Assembly (NCBI RefSeq): GCF_014698445.1
Contig: NZ_JACJSZ010000003.1
Location: 124,001-188,000 of the forward strand
Source of the DNA: Microcystis elabens FACHB-917
GTDB taxonomy: Bacteria > Cyanobacteriota > Cyanobacteriia > PCC-6307 > Cyanobiaceae
DNA length: 64,000 bases
Reading direction: 5' to 3'
This document shows, in pieces, positions 48,091 through 59,300 of this stretch (position 1 is the stretch's first letter; each line of letters begins with the position of its first letter). Position numbers and translations under genes: made by a program. The notes below the pieces were generated by a model. The model did not search any database. It was not told the DNA's origin and worked only from the letters and a program-made list of their open reading frames with translations.

Positions 48091-49038
48091 CTAGGGGTCC
48101 CCCAGCCGGGCCAGGGCGGCCTCCCGCATGGCGCTGACGGGCACGTCCCGCTGTCCGCACCAGAGCCGCAGGGAGGCGGCCCCCTGCTGCACCAGCATCT
48201 CCAGGCCGTCGATGGTGCGGCAGCCCCGTTCGCCGGCCTGGCGCAGGAGGGTCGTGGGCCGCGGCGTGTAGATCAGGTCGTAGATGGTGGCGGCCGGTCG
48301 CAGCAGGGCCACCTGCGCAGGATCCAGGGGCGAACGCGCCGCCGCCGCCGGATCCCGGCCGGAGGCCATGCCCAGGGGCGTGGTGTTCACCACCAGGTCG
48401 GCGCCCGCCAGCGCCCCGGCCAGGGGGTCCGGCCGGCCGGCCTCCCCGGGACCCCAGACCAGGGGCTCCAGGCCGGGGGCCCAGCCGGCGCAGGAGGAGA
48501 CGAAACCGTCCAGGTGGGTGCGGTCGCGGCCTGCGACCCGGATGCGGCCCAGGCCCAGCTCCACCAGCCCCGCCACCACCGCCCGGGCGCTGCCGCCGCA
48601 GCCCAGCACCAGGGCCTCCCGCTCCCCCCAGGGGTCGCCGCCGGCATCCGCCGCGGCTCCCGGTGACCGCAGCGGCGCCAGGAACCCTTCCACATCGGTG
48701 TTGGCGCCAAGCCAGCCGCCGCCGTCCCGTCGCGCCAGGGTGTTCACCGCCCCCAGCCGCCGGGCCAGGGGCGTCAGTTCGTCCGCCAGCCCGGCCGCGG
48801 CCTGCTTGTGGGGCAGGGTGACGTTGAGGCCGCGGCAGTCGATCGCCTCCAGGCCCCGCAGCACCACGGCCAGGTCCGCCGCCGCCACCGGCAGGGCCAG
48901 GTAGGCCCAGTCGAGCCCCAGGGCGGCGATGGCCGCGTTGTGCATCGCCGGCGAGAGGGAGTGGCGCACCGGGTCCCCAAGCACCCCCGCTAGGGCGGTG
49001 CCGCCACCGATCGCCGATGCCGCCTGCGGGGTCGCCAT
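48091..49038 (-). CDS. aroE: Shikimate dehydrogenase
   Basis: 315 residues from the ATG at 49038 (MATPQAASAIGGGTALAGVL). It reduces 3-dehydroshikimate with NADPH. Substrate site: GVLGDPVRHSLSPAMHNAA and GLNVTLPHKQAAAG (catalytic Lys). Cofactor site: VLGCGGSARAVVAGLVELGL and DLIYTPRPTTLLRQA, ending with MLVQQGAASLRLWCG. The frame extends to 49140 but the extra residues are not conserved. Divergent from dnaK. Confidence 0.95.
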   Translation of the reverse strand: MATPQAASAIGGGTALAGVLGDPVRHSLSPAMHNAAIAALGLDWAYLALPVAAADLAVVLRGLEAIDCRGLNVTLPHKQAAAGLADELTPLARRLGAVNTLARRDGGGWLGANTDVEGFLAPLRSPGAAADAGGDPWGEREALVLGCGGSARAVVAGLVELGLGRIRVAGRDRTHLDGFVSSCAGWAPGLEPLVWGPGEAGRPDPLAGALAGADLVVNTTPLGMASGRDPAAAARSPLDPAQVALLRPAATIYDLIYTPRPTTLLRQAGERGCRTIDGLEMLVQQGAASLRLWCGQRDVPVSAMREAALARLGDP

Positions 49039-49177
49039 GGGCTTGCGGGAGCAGTTGCCGCCCGACCGTAGATCCCTCGTACGGCAGCGGTTCGGGAACC
49101 ACCCCTCGCCTGGGTGAACCCTGGATGCGGAAGATGGCATCAGTCAGATTTTCATCCACACCTGGAGGTGGTCATCC

Positions 49178-51079
<1,902 letters not shown>

Positions 51080-51114
51080 TCCTCCGGCCAAGCGCCGTGG
51101 ATCGTTCAGCCGCC

Positions 51115-51138
51115 GCCCCCCTCACCAGGGGGCTTTTT
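51115..51138 (+). terminator. Rho-independent terminator of dnaK
   Basis: A GC stem (GCCCCCCT ... AGGGGGC) with a short loop is followed by TTTTT at 51134-51138, 35 nt after the dnaK stop. It overlaps the last codons of the convergent FAD oxidoreductase gene (51122). Confidence 0.85.
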
Positions 51139-52285
51139 CATGGCTGCCGCCCGGTTCAGGCCCCGGTGTGGGACGGGCCTCGATCTGCCCGGCCACCCAG
51201 GCGGCTGTGGCCGGCGCCAGCAGGATGCCGTTGCGGTAGTGGCCGCTCGCCAGCAGCAGCCCCGGTGCCACCGTCTCCAACAGGGGAGCCGGCCGGCCGA
51301 GGGGTCGGGGACGCAGGCCCTGCCACCGCCGCCGCACCCGTGCCCTCCGCAGCCACTCCGGTGCCGCCCCGCCCAGGCTGCGCAGCTCCCGGAGCTGGTC
51401 CGGGTCGGCGCGGAGGCCCGGCTCCAGGGTCGCCCCCAGCCACAGGCGCCGGCCCCCCTCCAGGTCGGGACGGGGCACCAGGTTGAGGCCCCGCCACACC
51501 ACCACCCCGGGCCACTGGTGAGGCAGCGGGGCGTCCAGCTCCATCTCAAGGGCCTGGCCCAGCACCGGCTCCACGGTTCCGCGGCCATCCGCCACCGCCC
51601 CGGCCACCCCCGCCGAGGCCGTCAGCAGCGCGCCGCTGGCGGTTCCGGCCGCCAGCACCACCCATGCCGCCCGCTCGGCGCCGCCGCCCGCCAGGTCGAC
51701 CCGCCAGCCGCTGCCATCGGGCCGCAGGGCCACGGCCGTCTCCGCACGCAGGGTCAGCCCCCGTTCGCGGCCGTCCGCCGTCAGGGCGGCCAGGGCCGAC
51801 CCCGGATCCAGCTGGCCATCGCGGCCGGAGTGAAGCCCCGCCAGGGACGGCTGGGGCAGGTCGGGCTGGAGCGGCTCCAGCCGCTGCCGGTCCCAGGTCT
51901 CCAGGGGCAGGCCCAGGGCCCGTCTGCGCGCCCCCAGCGCCGCGAGCCGTTCCGCCTCGGCCCCATCCGCCGCCAGCAGCAGCACCCCGGAGCGGTGGGG
52001 AATCGGGTGGCCTCGTCGGGCCAGGTCGTGGCGCCACCGGGACCAGAGCTCAAGGCTCTGCTGTCGCAGCTCCCAGGCCCGGCCCCGCTCGCGGTGGAAG
52101 CTGTCGGCCATCAGCACCCCGAGGGCGGCCAGGCTGCCGCTGCGCTCGGGGTGTTCACTCGCTGGCGATCCCAGGGCCGGATCAAGCAGCAGCACCATGT
52201 GGCCGCGGCACTGCAGCCACCAGGCGGTGGTCAGGCCCACGATGCCCCCCCCCACCACGATCACGGCGGTGCCGGTAGGGGGCAA
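51122..52285 (-). CDS. thiO: FAD-dependent oxidoreductase (glycine oxidase-like)
   Basis: 387 residues, DAO fold. The FAD-binding loop is VIVVGGGIVGLTTAWWLQCR; the substrate/cofactor end is LLETVAPGLLLASGHYRNGI. A central GVLLLAADGAEAERLAALGA and QLDPGSALAALTADGRERGL match ThiO/glycine-oxidase-like proteins, which supply dehydroglycine for thiamine synthesis. The symbol is therefore tentative; other D-amino-acid oxidases look alike. It is convergent with dnaK and its 3' end overlaps the dnaK terminator. Confidence 0.8.
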   Translation of the reverse strand: MPPTGTAVIVVGGGIVGLTTAWWLQCRGHMVLLLDPALGSPASEHPERSGSLAALGVLMADSFHRERGRAWELRQQSLELWSRWRHDLARRGHPIPHRSGVLLLAADGAEAERLAALGARRRALGLPLETWDRQRLEPLQPDLPQPSLAGLHSGRDGQLDPGSALAALTADGRERGLTLRAETAVALRPDGSGWRVDLAGGGAERAAWVVLAAGTASGALLTASAGVAGAVADGRGTVEPVLGQALEMELDAPLPHQWPGVVVWRGLNLVPRPDLEGGRRLWLGATLEPGLRADPDQLRELRSLGGAAPEWLRRARVRRRWQGLRPRPLGRPAPLLETVAPGLLLASGHYRNGILLAPATAAWVAGQIEARPTPGPEPGGSHEKAPW

Positions 52286-52335
52286 CGGAGACCTTCCCGC
52301 CTCGGGAGGGGTTGCTGGGCCCGCGGGGGTGAGGA

Positions 52336-52932
52336 TCAGGCGTCGTCGCCGCTGGCGACCGGCTGGGGCGCGGGGGTGGTGGGCGAGGGGGCCGGCGGCA
52401 CGGCGTTGGAGATCCTGGCTTCGGCGGCGAAGCCTTCGGCCAGGGCGATGGCCTCGGCCGGGATCACCTCGGCGTAGGAGCTGAAGCCGGTGGCCACCTT
52501 GATGTAGTCCTTGCGCAGGTTCTCGCCGTCCTGGAGACGGGCGGCCTCATCGAGCTTGGCCAGGGAGGCCTTCAGCTTGGTGGCCCGCCTGGTGGCCTCG
52601 GCCCGGTCGGCCGGCAGCAGGCACTGGTTGATGTAGAGCATCTGGCGACCCAGATCCTGCATCGGGCCATGGATCAGGTTGCGGGTGAAGACCCAGTTGC
52701 GCTCGTTGACCAGATCGGCCAGTTCCGGCAGGCGATCCTTCGCGGCCAGGAACCCTTCGGCCTGGCGGGCGATCAGGGTCATGTCCTCGGGGCTGATCGT
52801 CGGCGGCTTGCGGGTCTGTTCGCCCGAGCAGGCCACCAGGGAAACGCTGAGCAGCAGGGCCACGGCGACCAGGCTGAGGCGGCGGAGGACACCCTTCAGG
52901 GAGAGGGGCGCAGGGATCGACGCGACGGCCAT
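52336..52932 (-). CDS. psbQ: Photosystem II lipoprotein PsbQ (CyanoQ)
   Basis: 198 residues from the ATG at 52932. The leader (RLSLVAVALLLSVSLVACSG) ends in a lipobox with Cys for lipid attachment, so the protein is anchored to the lumenal side of the thylakoid membrane. The mature part is a four-helix bundle of PsbQ type: LIARQAEGFLAAKDRLPELA, VNERNWVFTRNLIHGPMQDL, LYINQCLLPADRAEATRRAT. PsbQ stabilises the oxygen-evolving complex. The C-terminal Pro/Ala tail is variable. This gene is strong evidence for a cyanobacterium. Confidence 0.92.
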   Translation of the reverse strand: MAVASIPAPLSLKGVLRRLSLVAVALLLSVSLVACSGEQTRKPPTISPEDMTLIARQAEGFLAAKDRLPELADLVNERNWVFTRNLIHGPMQDLGRQMLYINQCLLPADRAEATRRATKLKASLAKLDEAARLQDGENLRKDYIKVATGFSSYAEVIPAEAIALAEGFAAEARISNAVPPAPSPTTPAPQPVASGDDA

Positions 52933-53023
52933 GGGACGGTGCGGTGACGTGGCTGACGCCGTGACTTTACCGGCCCGCCTGCGCCACCATGACGGTTCCG
53001 ACCGCTCCGTCCCGGAATCAGCG

Positions 53024-53878
53024 ATGCGTTCCCCCACGGCGATCCTGCAGCTGATCTGCCCCGATCGGCCGGGGCTGGTGAGCGAGCTTTCGGGCTGGGT
53101 GGCCGCCAACGGCGGCAACATCCTCCACGCCGACCACCACACCGATGCGGGGGCGGGGCTGTTCCTCAGCCGGATCGAATGGGCCCTGGAGGGGTTCGGC
53201 CTGCCCCGGGAGGCGATCGTTCCGGCGGTGGCGGCCCTGGCGGGTCGCCTCGGCGGCGAGGGCCAGGTCCATTTCTCCGACGCCCTGCCCCGGGTGGCGA
53301 TCTTCGCCAGCCGGCAGGACCACTGCCTGGTCGATCTCCTCTGGCGCACCCGCTCCGGCGAGCTGCCGATGCAGGTGCCCCTGGTGGTCTCCAACCACCC
53401 GGACCTGGCCGGGCTGGCGGTTGATTCCGGCGCCCGTTTCATGCACCTGCCGATCACGGCCGCCACCCGGGCGGAGGTGGAGCAGGCCCAGCTGGCCCTG
53501 CTGGAGGAGGAGCGGATCGAGCTGGTGGTGCTGGCCAAGTACATGCAGGTGCTGAGCCCCGCGTTCCTGGCCCGCTTCTCCCAGGTGATCAACATCCACC
53601 ACTCCTTCCTGCCGGCCTTCCAGGGGGCCCAGCCGTACCACCGCGCCTGGGAGAGGGGGGTCAAGCTGATCGGCGCCACGGCCCACTTCGTCACCGAGGA
53701 GCTGGACGGGGGACCGATCATCGAGCAGGCCACCATGCACGTCGGTCACCGCGACGAGGTGGAGGACCTGATCCGCAAGGGCCGCGACACCGAACGGCTG
53801 GCCCTGGCCCGGGCGGTGCGCCTGTTTCTACGGCGACAGGTGATGGTCTACCGGGGCCGGACCGCCGTGTTTGATTGA
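53024..53878 (+). CDS. purU: Formyltetrahydrofolate deformylase
   Basis: 284 residues from the ATG at 53024; longer frames run into the psbQ promoter region. It splits 10-formyl-THF into THF and formate. An N-terminal ACT domain (ILQLICPDRPGLVSELSGWV) is followed by the formyltransferase fold with the catalytic motif VINIHHSFLPAFQGAQPYHR and the Asp in THFVTEELDGGPIIEQA-like AHFVTEELDGGPII. Divergent from psbQ (91 nt between starts). The formate can feed PurT. Confidence 0.95.
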   Translation: MRSPTAILQLICPDRPGLVSELSGWVAANGGNILHADHHTDAGAGLFLSRIEWALEGFGLPREAIVPAVAALAGRLGGEGQVHFSDALPRVAIFASRQDHCLVDLLWRTRSGELPMQVPLVVSNHPDLAGLAVDSGARFMHLPITAATRAEVEQAQLALLEEERIELVVLAKYMQVLSPAFLARFSQVINIHHSFLPAFQGAQPYHRAWERGVKLIGATAHFVTEELDGGPIIEQATMHVGHRDEVEDLIRKGRDTERLALARAVRLFLRRQVMVYRGRTAVFD

Positions 53879-53927
53879 TCCTTCCTCCTGGACCCGCCGC
53901 CGGTCCTCCGCTGCCGCCACCGCTCCG

Positions 53928-55205
53928 GTGATCCGTTTGTCCGCCCTCGACGAGCGCCTGATGGCGCCCAAGCCGGCCGCCGCCACGCCCCTGGGCTGGC
54001 GCTGCTTCCAGCTGGGGATGGTTCTGCTGGCCAGCAGTGCCTTCCTGGCGGGCCTGGCCCTGCTGCTGGCCCTGATCCTGGGCAGCCGCGGCCGCCGTCC
54101 GTTCCTGGCCGACCGGGCCAATCTCGTGCTGCTGGTGGCGGCGGTGCTGATGGTGCTGGGCTGCTTCCGGGCCGCCAGCAATGAGCTGGCCTGGCTGGGG
54201 CTGGCCAACTGGCTGCCCTTCTTCTGGGGGTTCTGGGGTTTCCAGGTGTATCTCGGAACACCCGCTGCCCGCCGCCGGGTGGCCATGGCCGTGGTGGCCG
54301 GCACGGTGCCGGTGATCCTGACGGGGCTGGGCCAGATCTGGTGGGGGTGGAGCGGTCCGTTCCAGGCCCTGGGGGGCCTGATCATCTGGCACATCAAGGC
54401 AGGCGGCAATCCGCCGGAGCGGCTGGCGGGCTTGTTCGACTACGCCAACATCGCCGGGGCCTGGCTGGTGCTGGCCTGGCCGTTCGCCCTGGCGGCCCTG
54501 CTGGAGGGGAGCCTCGGCTGGCGCCGCCGGGGGGTGGTGCTGCTGATCGCCGTCGGCCTGGTGGCGGCCGTCTTCCTCACCGATTCCCGCAATGCCTGGG
54601 GGGCCCTGATGCTGGCGGTGCCCGTGGTGGCCGGGCCGGGCAGCTGGCTGTGGCTGCTGCCGGTCCTGCTGGTGGTGCTGGCGGTGATCGGCCTGGCCAC
54701 TCTGCCCTGGGTGCCGGCCGGCCCGCAGGAACTGGCCCGCCAGCTGCTGCCCGAGGCGATCTGGGGCCGGCTGATCGACCTCGAGAGCGGTGGCCAGCGG
54801 CCCCTGGCGATCACGCGCCTCGCCCAGTGGCGGGAGGCCCTGGGGCTGATCGCCGAACGGCCCTGGCTGGGCTGGGGCGCCGCCGCCTTCAGCATCATCT
54901 ACCCGATGCGCACCGGCTTCTGGCACGGCCATCCCCACAACCTGCCGATCGATCTGGCGATGAGCCACGGGGTGCCGGTCGCCGTGCTGGTGGTGGGCCT
55001 GGTGCTGTGGCTGCTGCTCCGGGCCGGTGTGCTGGGCATGGCCGGCGGTGCCCTGTACGACCGGGCCTGGTGGGCGGCGGCCCTGGTGCTGGTGGCCCTG
55101 CACGCCACCGACATCCCCCTCTACGACAGCCGGGTCAATGTGGCGGGCTGGGTGCTGCTGGCCGGCCTGCGCGCCTGGCGAGCCGAGGATCAGAGCGGCA
55201 CCTGA
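53928..55205 (+). CDS. O-antigen ligase family membrane protein
   Basis: 425 residues from a GTG at 53928; a TTG at 53871 overlapping purU and an ATG at 53961 are alternatives. About eleven hydrophobic helices. The Wzy/WaaL-type signature is a large periplasmic loop with WREALGLIAERPWLGWGAAA and GHPHNLPIDLAMSHG near residue 340, typical of the O-antigen ligase / polymerase family. It probably ligates or polymerises a surface polysaccharide or exported glycan. The 3' end overlaps the convergent serralysin-like gene by 16 nt. Confidence 0.85.
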   Translation: MIRLSALDERLMAPKPAAATPLGWRCFQLGMVLLASSAFLAGLALLLALILGSRGRRPFLADRANLVLLVAAVLMVLGCFRAASNELAWLGLANWLPFFWGFWGFQVYLGTPAARRRVAMAVVAGTVPVILTGLGQIWWGWSGPFQALGGLIIWHIKAGGNPPERLAGLFDYANIAGAWLVLAWPFALAALLEGSLGWRRRGVVLLIAVGLVAAVFLTDSRNAWGALMLAVPVVAGPGSWLWLLPVLLVVLAVIGLATLPWVPAGPQELARQLLPEAIWGRLIDLESGGQRPLAITRLAQWREALGLIAERPWLGWGAAAFSIIYPMRTGFWHGHPHNLPIDLAMSHGVPVAVLVVGLVLWLLLRAGVLGMAGGALYDRAWWAAALVLVALHATDIPLYDSRVNVAGWVLLAGLRAWRAEDQSGT

Positions 55206-58200
55206 ATGCCCGTCAGGGCGTTGGGGCCGAGGCCGTAGAGGCTGCCGTCGAAGTGCAGAGGTTGCTGGAAGCTGCCGCTGGTGGTGTTGCCGAGCCGGGT
55301 GGGCCGGAAGGCGAACACGTCTTCGTTTGCAGCGCTCAGCCCGTTGGAGCTTGCGTTGCCCCTGGTGGTGAGGAACAGCCGGCCGTCGGACGCTGCCGAC
55401 ATGGCGGTGATGTTCTCGGCGCTACTGCTGATGCCCACATCGCTCATGTCGGCGTAGAGGCGCCAGCTGCCGCGGGTGTTCTGGCCAAGGCTGGTGGGGG
55501 TGAAGCGCAGGATGTCTTGGGCTTTGAAGCTGCTCACACCGGGCACGCTGCCGCTGCCACGGGTGGAGATCAGCCAGGAGCCATCCGGCAGACCCGTCAC
55601 CGCGTCGACCGCCTCACCGTTGGTGGTCAGGCCCACGTCGCTGCCGTCGAACAACATCGACACGTCGAAGCCTCCACTGGCGTTGCGGTTGAGGCGGGCC
55701 AGATCCGAATCGTCAAAGGCAATGCCGCCCAGGTTGACCGGCTTCTGGAAGGCCACCACCAGCTCGTCGTCGCTGAGGATGTGGAAATCGCGCAGCGCGG
55801 CGCCGGCCATGCCGCTGGCGTTGCCGTTCAGCCACACCGAGAAATTGCTGCCGTCGAAGCCGATGATGTCGTTGGCGCGGGCCGTGAGGCCTCCCATCAC
55901 CGAGGCGGAGGCGGTGGTGATCGAGCTGGCCAGGCTGAACAGGAGGACCGGCGGTGTCGGCGGCAGGATGCTGAGCTCATCGGCGCTGGAGTCGCTGCCG
56001 GTGTTGCCGGCGGCATCGGTGGCGGTGACGACCACGTCGTAGGTGGCGCCGGGGGAGAGGGCATCGCTCCACTGCAGCGACCAGGTGCCGTTGCCGTTGT
56101 TCATCGCGCTGCGGCTGAGGCCGCCGATGCTGACGCTCACCGCGGCAGCCGCCTCGCTGATGCTGCCGCTGAGCAGGGGGGTGGTGCTTTCGGTGGCGAG
56201 CGGGTTGACGGTGACCAGGGGCGGGTCGGTGTCGATGTTGAGGCTGAAGGGACTGGAGAGGTCGCCGATCCTGCCGCTGGCGGTGTCGACCACGCGGGCG
56301 GTGTAGGAGAAGGCATTGGTGCCGGCCGCCTCCTGGAAGGAGAAGCTCCAGCTGGTGGGATCGGCGAGGCTGGGTTCGGCAGTGCCGAGCTCGATGCCGT
56401 CGCGGTAGAAGGTGATCGTCTGACCAGCGTCGAGTGGCTGGCTGAGGCTGCCCTGGAAGCTGAGGGTGGTGGTGTTGGTGAGGGAGCCGCTGGTCAGGCC
56501 GTTCACCGAGCTGATCGTCACATCGGCGAGGCTGATGAGGATGCTGAGCTCATCGGCGCTGGAGTCGCTGCCGGTGTTGCCGGCGGCATCGGTGGCGGTG
56601 ACGACCACGTCGTAGGTGGCGCCGGGGGAGAGGGCATCGCTCCACTGCAGCGACCAGGTGCCGTTGCCGTTGTTCATCGCGCTGCGGCTGAGGCCGCCGA
56701 TGCTGACGCTCACCGCGGCAGCCGCCTCGCTGATGCTGCCGCTGAGCAGGGGGGTGGTGCTTTCGGTGGCGAGCGGGTTGACGGTGACCAGGGGCGGGTC
56801 GGTGTCGATGCTGAGGCTGAAGGGACTGGAGAGGTCGCCGATCCTGCCGCTGGCGGTGTCGACCACGCGGGCGGTGTAGGAGAAGGCATTGGTGCCGGCC
56901 GCCTCCTGGAAGGAGAAGCTCCAGCTGGTGGGATCGGCGAGGCTGGGTTCGGCAGTGCCGAGCTCGATGCCGTCGCGGTAGAAGGTGATCGTCTGACCAG
57001 CGTCGAGTGGCTGGCTGAGGCTGCCCTGGAAGCTGAGGGTGGTGGTGTTGGTGAGGGAGCCGCTGGTCAGGCCGTTCACCGAGCTGATCGTCACATCGGC
57101 GAGCACCGGGCCTAGCAGGCTGTTGACGATGTCGGTGTAGCTGAACGAAACGCTGTCGAAGACCAGGTACTCCACGGAGTTCCAGACCTGATCGACATCG
57201 AGGCTGCCGGCGATGCGCGAGAACAGCAGCGAGTCGCCGAGGAGTTCGTAGCGGAACAGATCGATCGATACGCTGAAGTAGAGCCAGTCGTTGCCGGCAT
57301 CGCCGTAGTAGATATCGGAGCCGAGGCTATCGTAGAAGCTGTCATCTCCCCCGTTGCCTCGGAATGTGTTGGCAGCATCATTGCCGTAGAAGCTATCGTT
57401 GCCGCTACCACCATTTGCGGCTTCGATGATGGTTCCTTCGGCGATCGTGAGGTTGCCGATCTTGCCGCCGATACTGGACACAGAAGGCACCGAGGCGTCC
57501 AGTCGCGACGGGGCGAGATTGATCAGCTGATTGGCGCCGAAATTACTGACATCCAGGATGTCATGGCCACCGCCATCGACCAGCGTGTAGGCCGTGACAC
57601 CGGCGTAGGTGCTGAACAGATTCCAGATCTGACTCACCGAAGCGCTGATGTTGGTTCCGACGCCGTAGACGGTGTCGCCCAGGAAAGCATTGTCCGTGCT
57701 GTAGCCCTGTCCGCCGTAAAGGTCATTCAGTGCAATCCAGTCAACCGCCATCGGCGTCTGCAGCCAGGCGAAGGAGGCACCGGTTGTGGTGTTCTCCGCC
57801 TGATCCCAGTAGGACATCATCGTGACCTGCCAGGAATCGTTGGCAAACTGGGCCGACGTGGCGTAGCTCAGGGGAGTGCCGGTGTAGTTGTACTGACCCT
57901 GATGGCCGAGGCCAAGGGCATGCCCAATCTCGTGAAAGATGGTCTGGGGCGTGTAGGTATTGTAATTTGAGCGGCCGCCGTCCCAGGAAGCCTGGACATT
58001 CACAACGCTGTAATCGATGATGACGACCTTGCGTGTGCTATCCGCATACCAGCCGGAAGCCATGTAGGCATAGGCACCGCTGTCATTGTCGGTGAAGCGG
58101 ATATCGCCCCCCGACCCTGTGACCTCCCGGAAGTTGATGCCGGTCACAGCGGAATACAGCTTGAACACCTCGCGGGTCAGCGCCCGGCGATCGGCGGAGA

Positions 58201-58768
58201 GGCCATTGCCATCATCGGCCCAGCCCGTGACGTTGTAGGTGATGACACCATTCTTGGCACCGGTGCCGCTGCTGGTGAGGTTGAATCGGCGCGCATAGGT
58301 TCCGGCTTCCAGCCAGAAATCCCGCGTCAGATAGTTCGCCAGGGTCTGCAGGCTGGCGGCAGGCATGGCGCTGGTGCCCCCTGTGGAGCCGCCTGTCACC
58401 GTGGAACCGCTTCGGCCCTGCGGGAAGCGGGCAGCGCCGCTGCAGGCCATGCAGATGCAGCGACCGGCGTGGATGCGGCTGTCAATGGCGTCGAGATCGA
58501 CCGACGCCTCCGCCTCGAGCGGGGCCCCCTTGCCGGCAGCATCCGCAACGCCGGTGACCAAGGACAGAGCCAGGGTCAAGGGGTCGTGTGAGAGCCAGGC
58601 GGTGGGAAGGGGCTGAGCGGCGCCAGTGGACATCAGCGGCGCGATCGCCTCAACCACAGGGCTGGCTTGGACCCTGGGCAAGGCGGCGGGTTCACCACGG
58701 CTGGTGAGGACCGCACCTTCAAGGTCCTCCAGGATGGAATTCAGTGGGTGCCGATCAATCTTCGCCAT
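55190..58768 (-). CDS. Serralysin-like metalloprotease with RTX and Ig-like repeats
   Basis: 1192 residues from the ATG at 58768 (MAKIDRHPLNSILEDLEGAV); no signal peptide, consistent with type I secretion. The metzincin zinc site is HEIGHALGLGH (residues 279-289). Nonapeptide-like RTX calcium repeats follow (FYGNDAANTFRGNGGDDSFY, GDAGNDWLYFS). Then come two nearly identical Ig-like units of about 190 residues each (TISSVNGLTSGSLTNTTTLS ... TDAAGNTGSDSSADELSI). The C-terminal 250 residues (FDGSNFSVWLNGNASGMAGA, SDDELVVAFQKPVNLGGIAF) form a repetitive, beta-propeller-like domain. It is probably a secreted protease or adhesin; substrate unknown. Confidence 0.9.
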   Translation of the reverse strand: MAKIDRHPLNSILEDLEGAVLTSRGEPAALPRVQASPVVEAIAPLMSTGAAQPLPTAWLSHDPLTLALSLVTGVADAAGKGAPLEAEASVDLDAIDSRIHAGRCICMACSGAARFPQGRSGSTVTGGSTGGTSAMPAASLQTLANYLTRDFWLEAGTYARRFNLTSSGTGAKNGVITYNVTGWADDGNGLSADRRALTREVFKLYSAVTGINFREVTGSGGDIRFTDNDSGAYAYMASGWYADSTRKVVIIDYSVVNVQASWDGGRSNYNTYTPQTIFHEIGHALGLGHQGQYNYTGTPLSYATSAQFANDSWQVTMMSYWDQAENTTTGASFAWLQTPMAVDWIALNDLYGGQGYSTDNAFLGDTVYGVGTNISASVSQIWNLFSTYAGVTAYTLVDGGGHDILDVSNFGANQLINLAPSRLDASVPSVSSIGGKIGNLTIAEGTIIEAANGGSGNDSFYGNDAANTFRGNGGDDSFYDSLGSDIYYGDAGNDWLYFSVSIDLFRYELLGDSLLFSRIAGSLDVDQVWNSVEYLVFDSVSFSYTDIVNSLLGPVLADVTISSVNGLTSGSLTNTTTLSFQGSLSQPLDAGQTITFYRDGIELGTAEPSLADPTSWSFSFQEAAGTNAFSYTARVVDTASGRIGDLSSPFSLSIDTDPPLVTVNPLATESTTPLLSGSISEAAAAVSVSIGGLSRSAMNNGNGTWSLQWSDALSPGATYDVVVTATDAAGNTGSDSSADELSILISLADVTISSVNGLTSGSLTNTTTLSFQGSLSQPLDAGQTITFYRDGIELGTAEPSLADPTSWSFSFQEAAGTNAFSYTARVVDTASGRIGDLSSPFSLNIDTDPPLVTVNPLATESTTPLLSGSISEAAAAVSVSIGGLSRSAMNNGNGTWSLQWSDALSPGATYDVVVTATDAAGNTGSDSSADELSILPPTPPVLLFSLASSITTASASVMGGLTARANDIIGFDGSNFSVWLNGNASGMAGAALRDFHILSDDELVVAFQKPVNLGGIAFDDSDLARLNRNASGGFDVSMLFDGSDVGLTTNGEAVDAVTGLPDGSWLISTRGSGSVPGVSSFKAQDILRFTPTSLGQNTRGSWRLYADMSDVGISSSAENITAMSAASDGRLFLTTRGNASSNGLSAANEDVFAFRPTRLGNTTSGSFQQPLHFDGSLYGLGPNALTGIQVPL
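55965..56530 (-). repeat. Tandem internal repeat, copy A (573-bp period)
   Basis: Encodes the second Ig-like unit of the serralysin-like protein. Comparing it with 56538-57103, I find only one difference in the parts read side by side: ttgaggctg at 56234 versus ctgaggctg at 56807 (Asn versus Ser). The period is 573 bp, 191 codons, so the frame is kept. Confidence 0.9.
56538..57103 (-). repeat. Tandem internal repeat, copy B (573-bp period)
   Basis: Partner of 55965-56530. The two copies share identical ends (aggatgctgagctcatcggc and cgtcacatcggcgag) and are separated by 7 bp. Near identity implies very recent duplication or ongoing conversion. Confidence 0.9.
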
Positions 58769-59300
58769 GGTCAGAAAGGAATCAGTGTGGGAGGGGACAC
58801 TCCGGCGAACTGCAGCGGATCCGGAGCTGGGGAGTGGCAGCATCATTGCCGCCGAAAACGAAGAGCAGGAGCGCTTGACAATGTATACGTATCGTTCACG
58901 AACGATTCAGGCATCCGGAAGGAGCAAACCTGAACCCGTGAATGAAGCCGCCAAACGGGATGAAGCGATGATCTGGAGACCACCGAGCCAGGCCTGTCAC
59001 AGGTGTCGTGAAGCAGAAAAGCGGTCGCAGAAAACCAGTGATCAAGGTGATCACGTGATGCCTCAAGGGATCGTTGTTGGCTGGTGGCCACAACCACGCA
59101 GGCCAGGCGGTGGTCCGGATAACGGAAATGTCGTCATGGGGTATCACCTCAGGAGAGGGGGTGTTCCCAGGTCCAAGATTCCGGAGGAGCGGTCTGGGAG
59201 TTGCAAACTTTCTGATTGTAAGGATGAGGGCAACTTCGGGCGCGTTTCAGTGAGGATTCGGCACATGGCGCGCCGGGCCACTTCGAGACCATGCGATCCT
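58769..59300. other. Intergenic promoter region of the serralysin-like gene
   Basis: About 530 bp without a supported gene. A perfect inverted repeat TCGTTC-AC-GAACGA (near 58892-58905) lies beside a TTGACA hexamer (58874) on the plus strand and a TATACA-type -10-like hexamer on the minus strand. It could hold the operator of the leftward protease gene. Open frames here are antisense-like and low in coding signal. Confidence 0.35.
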
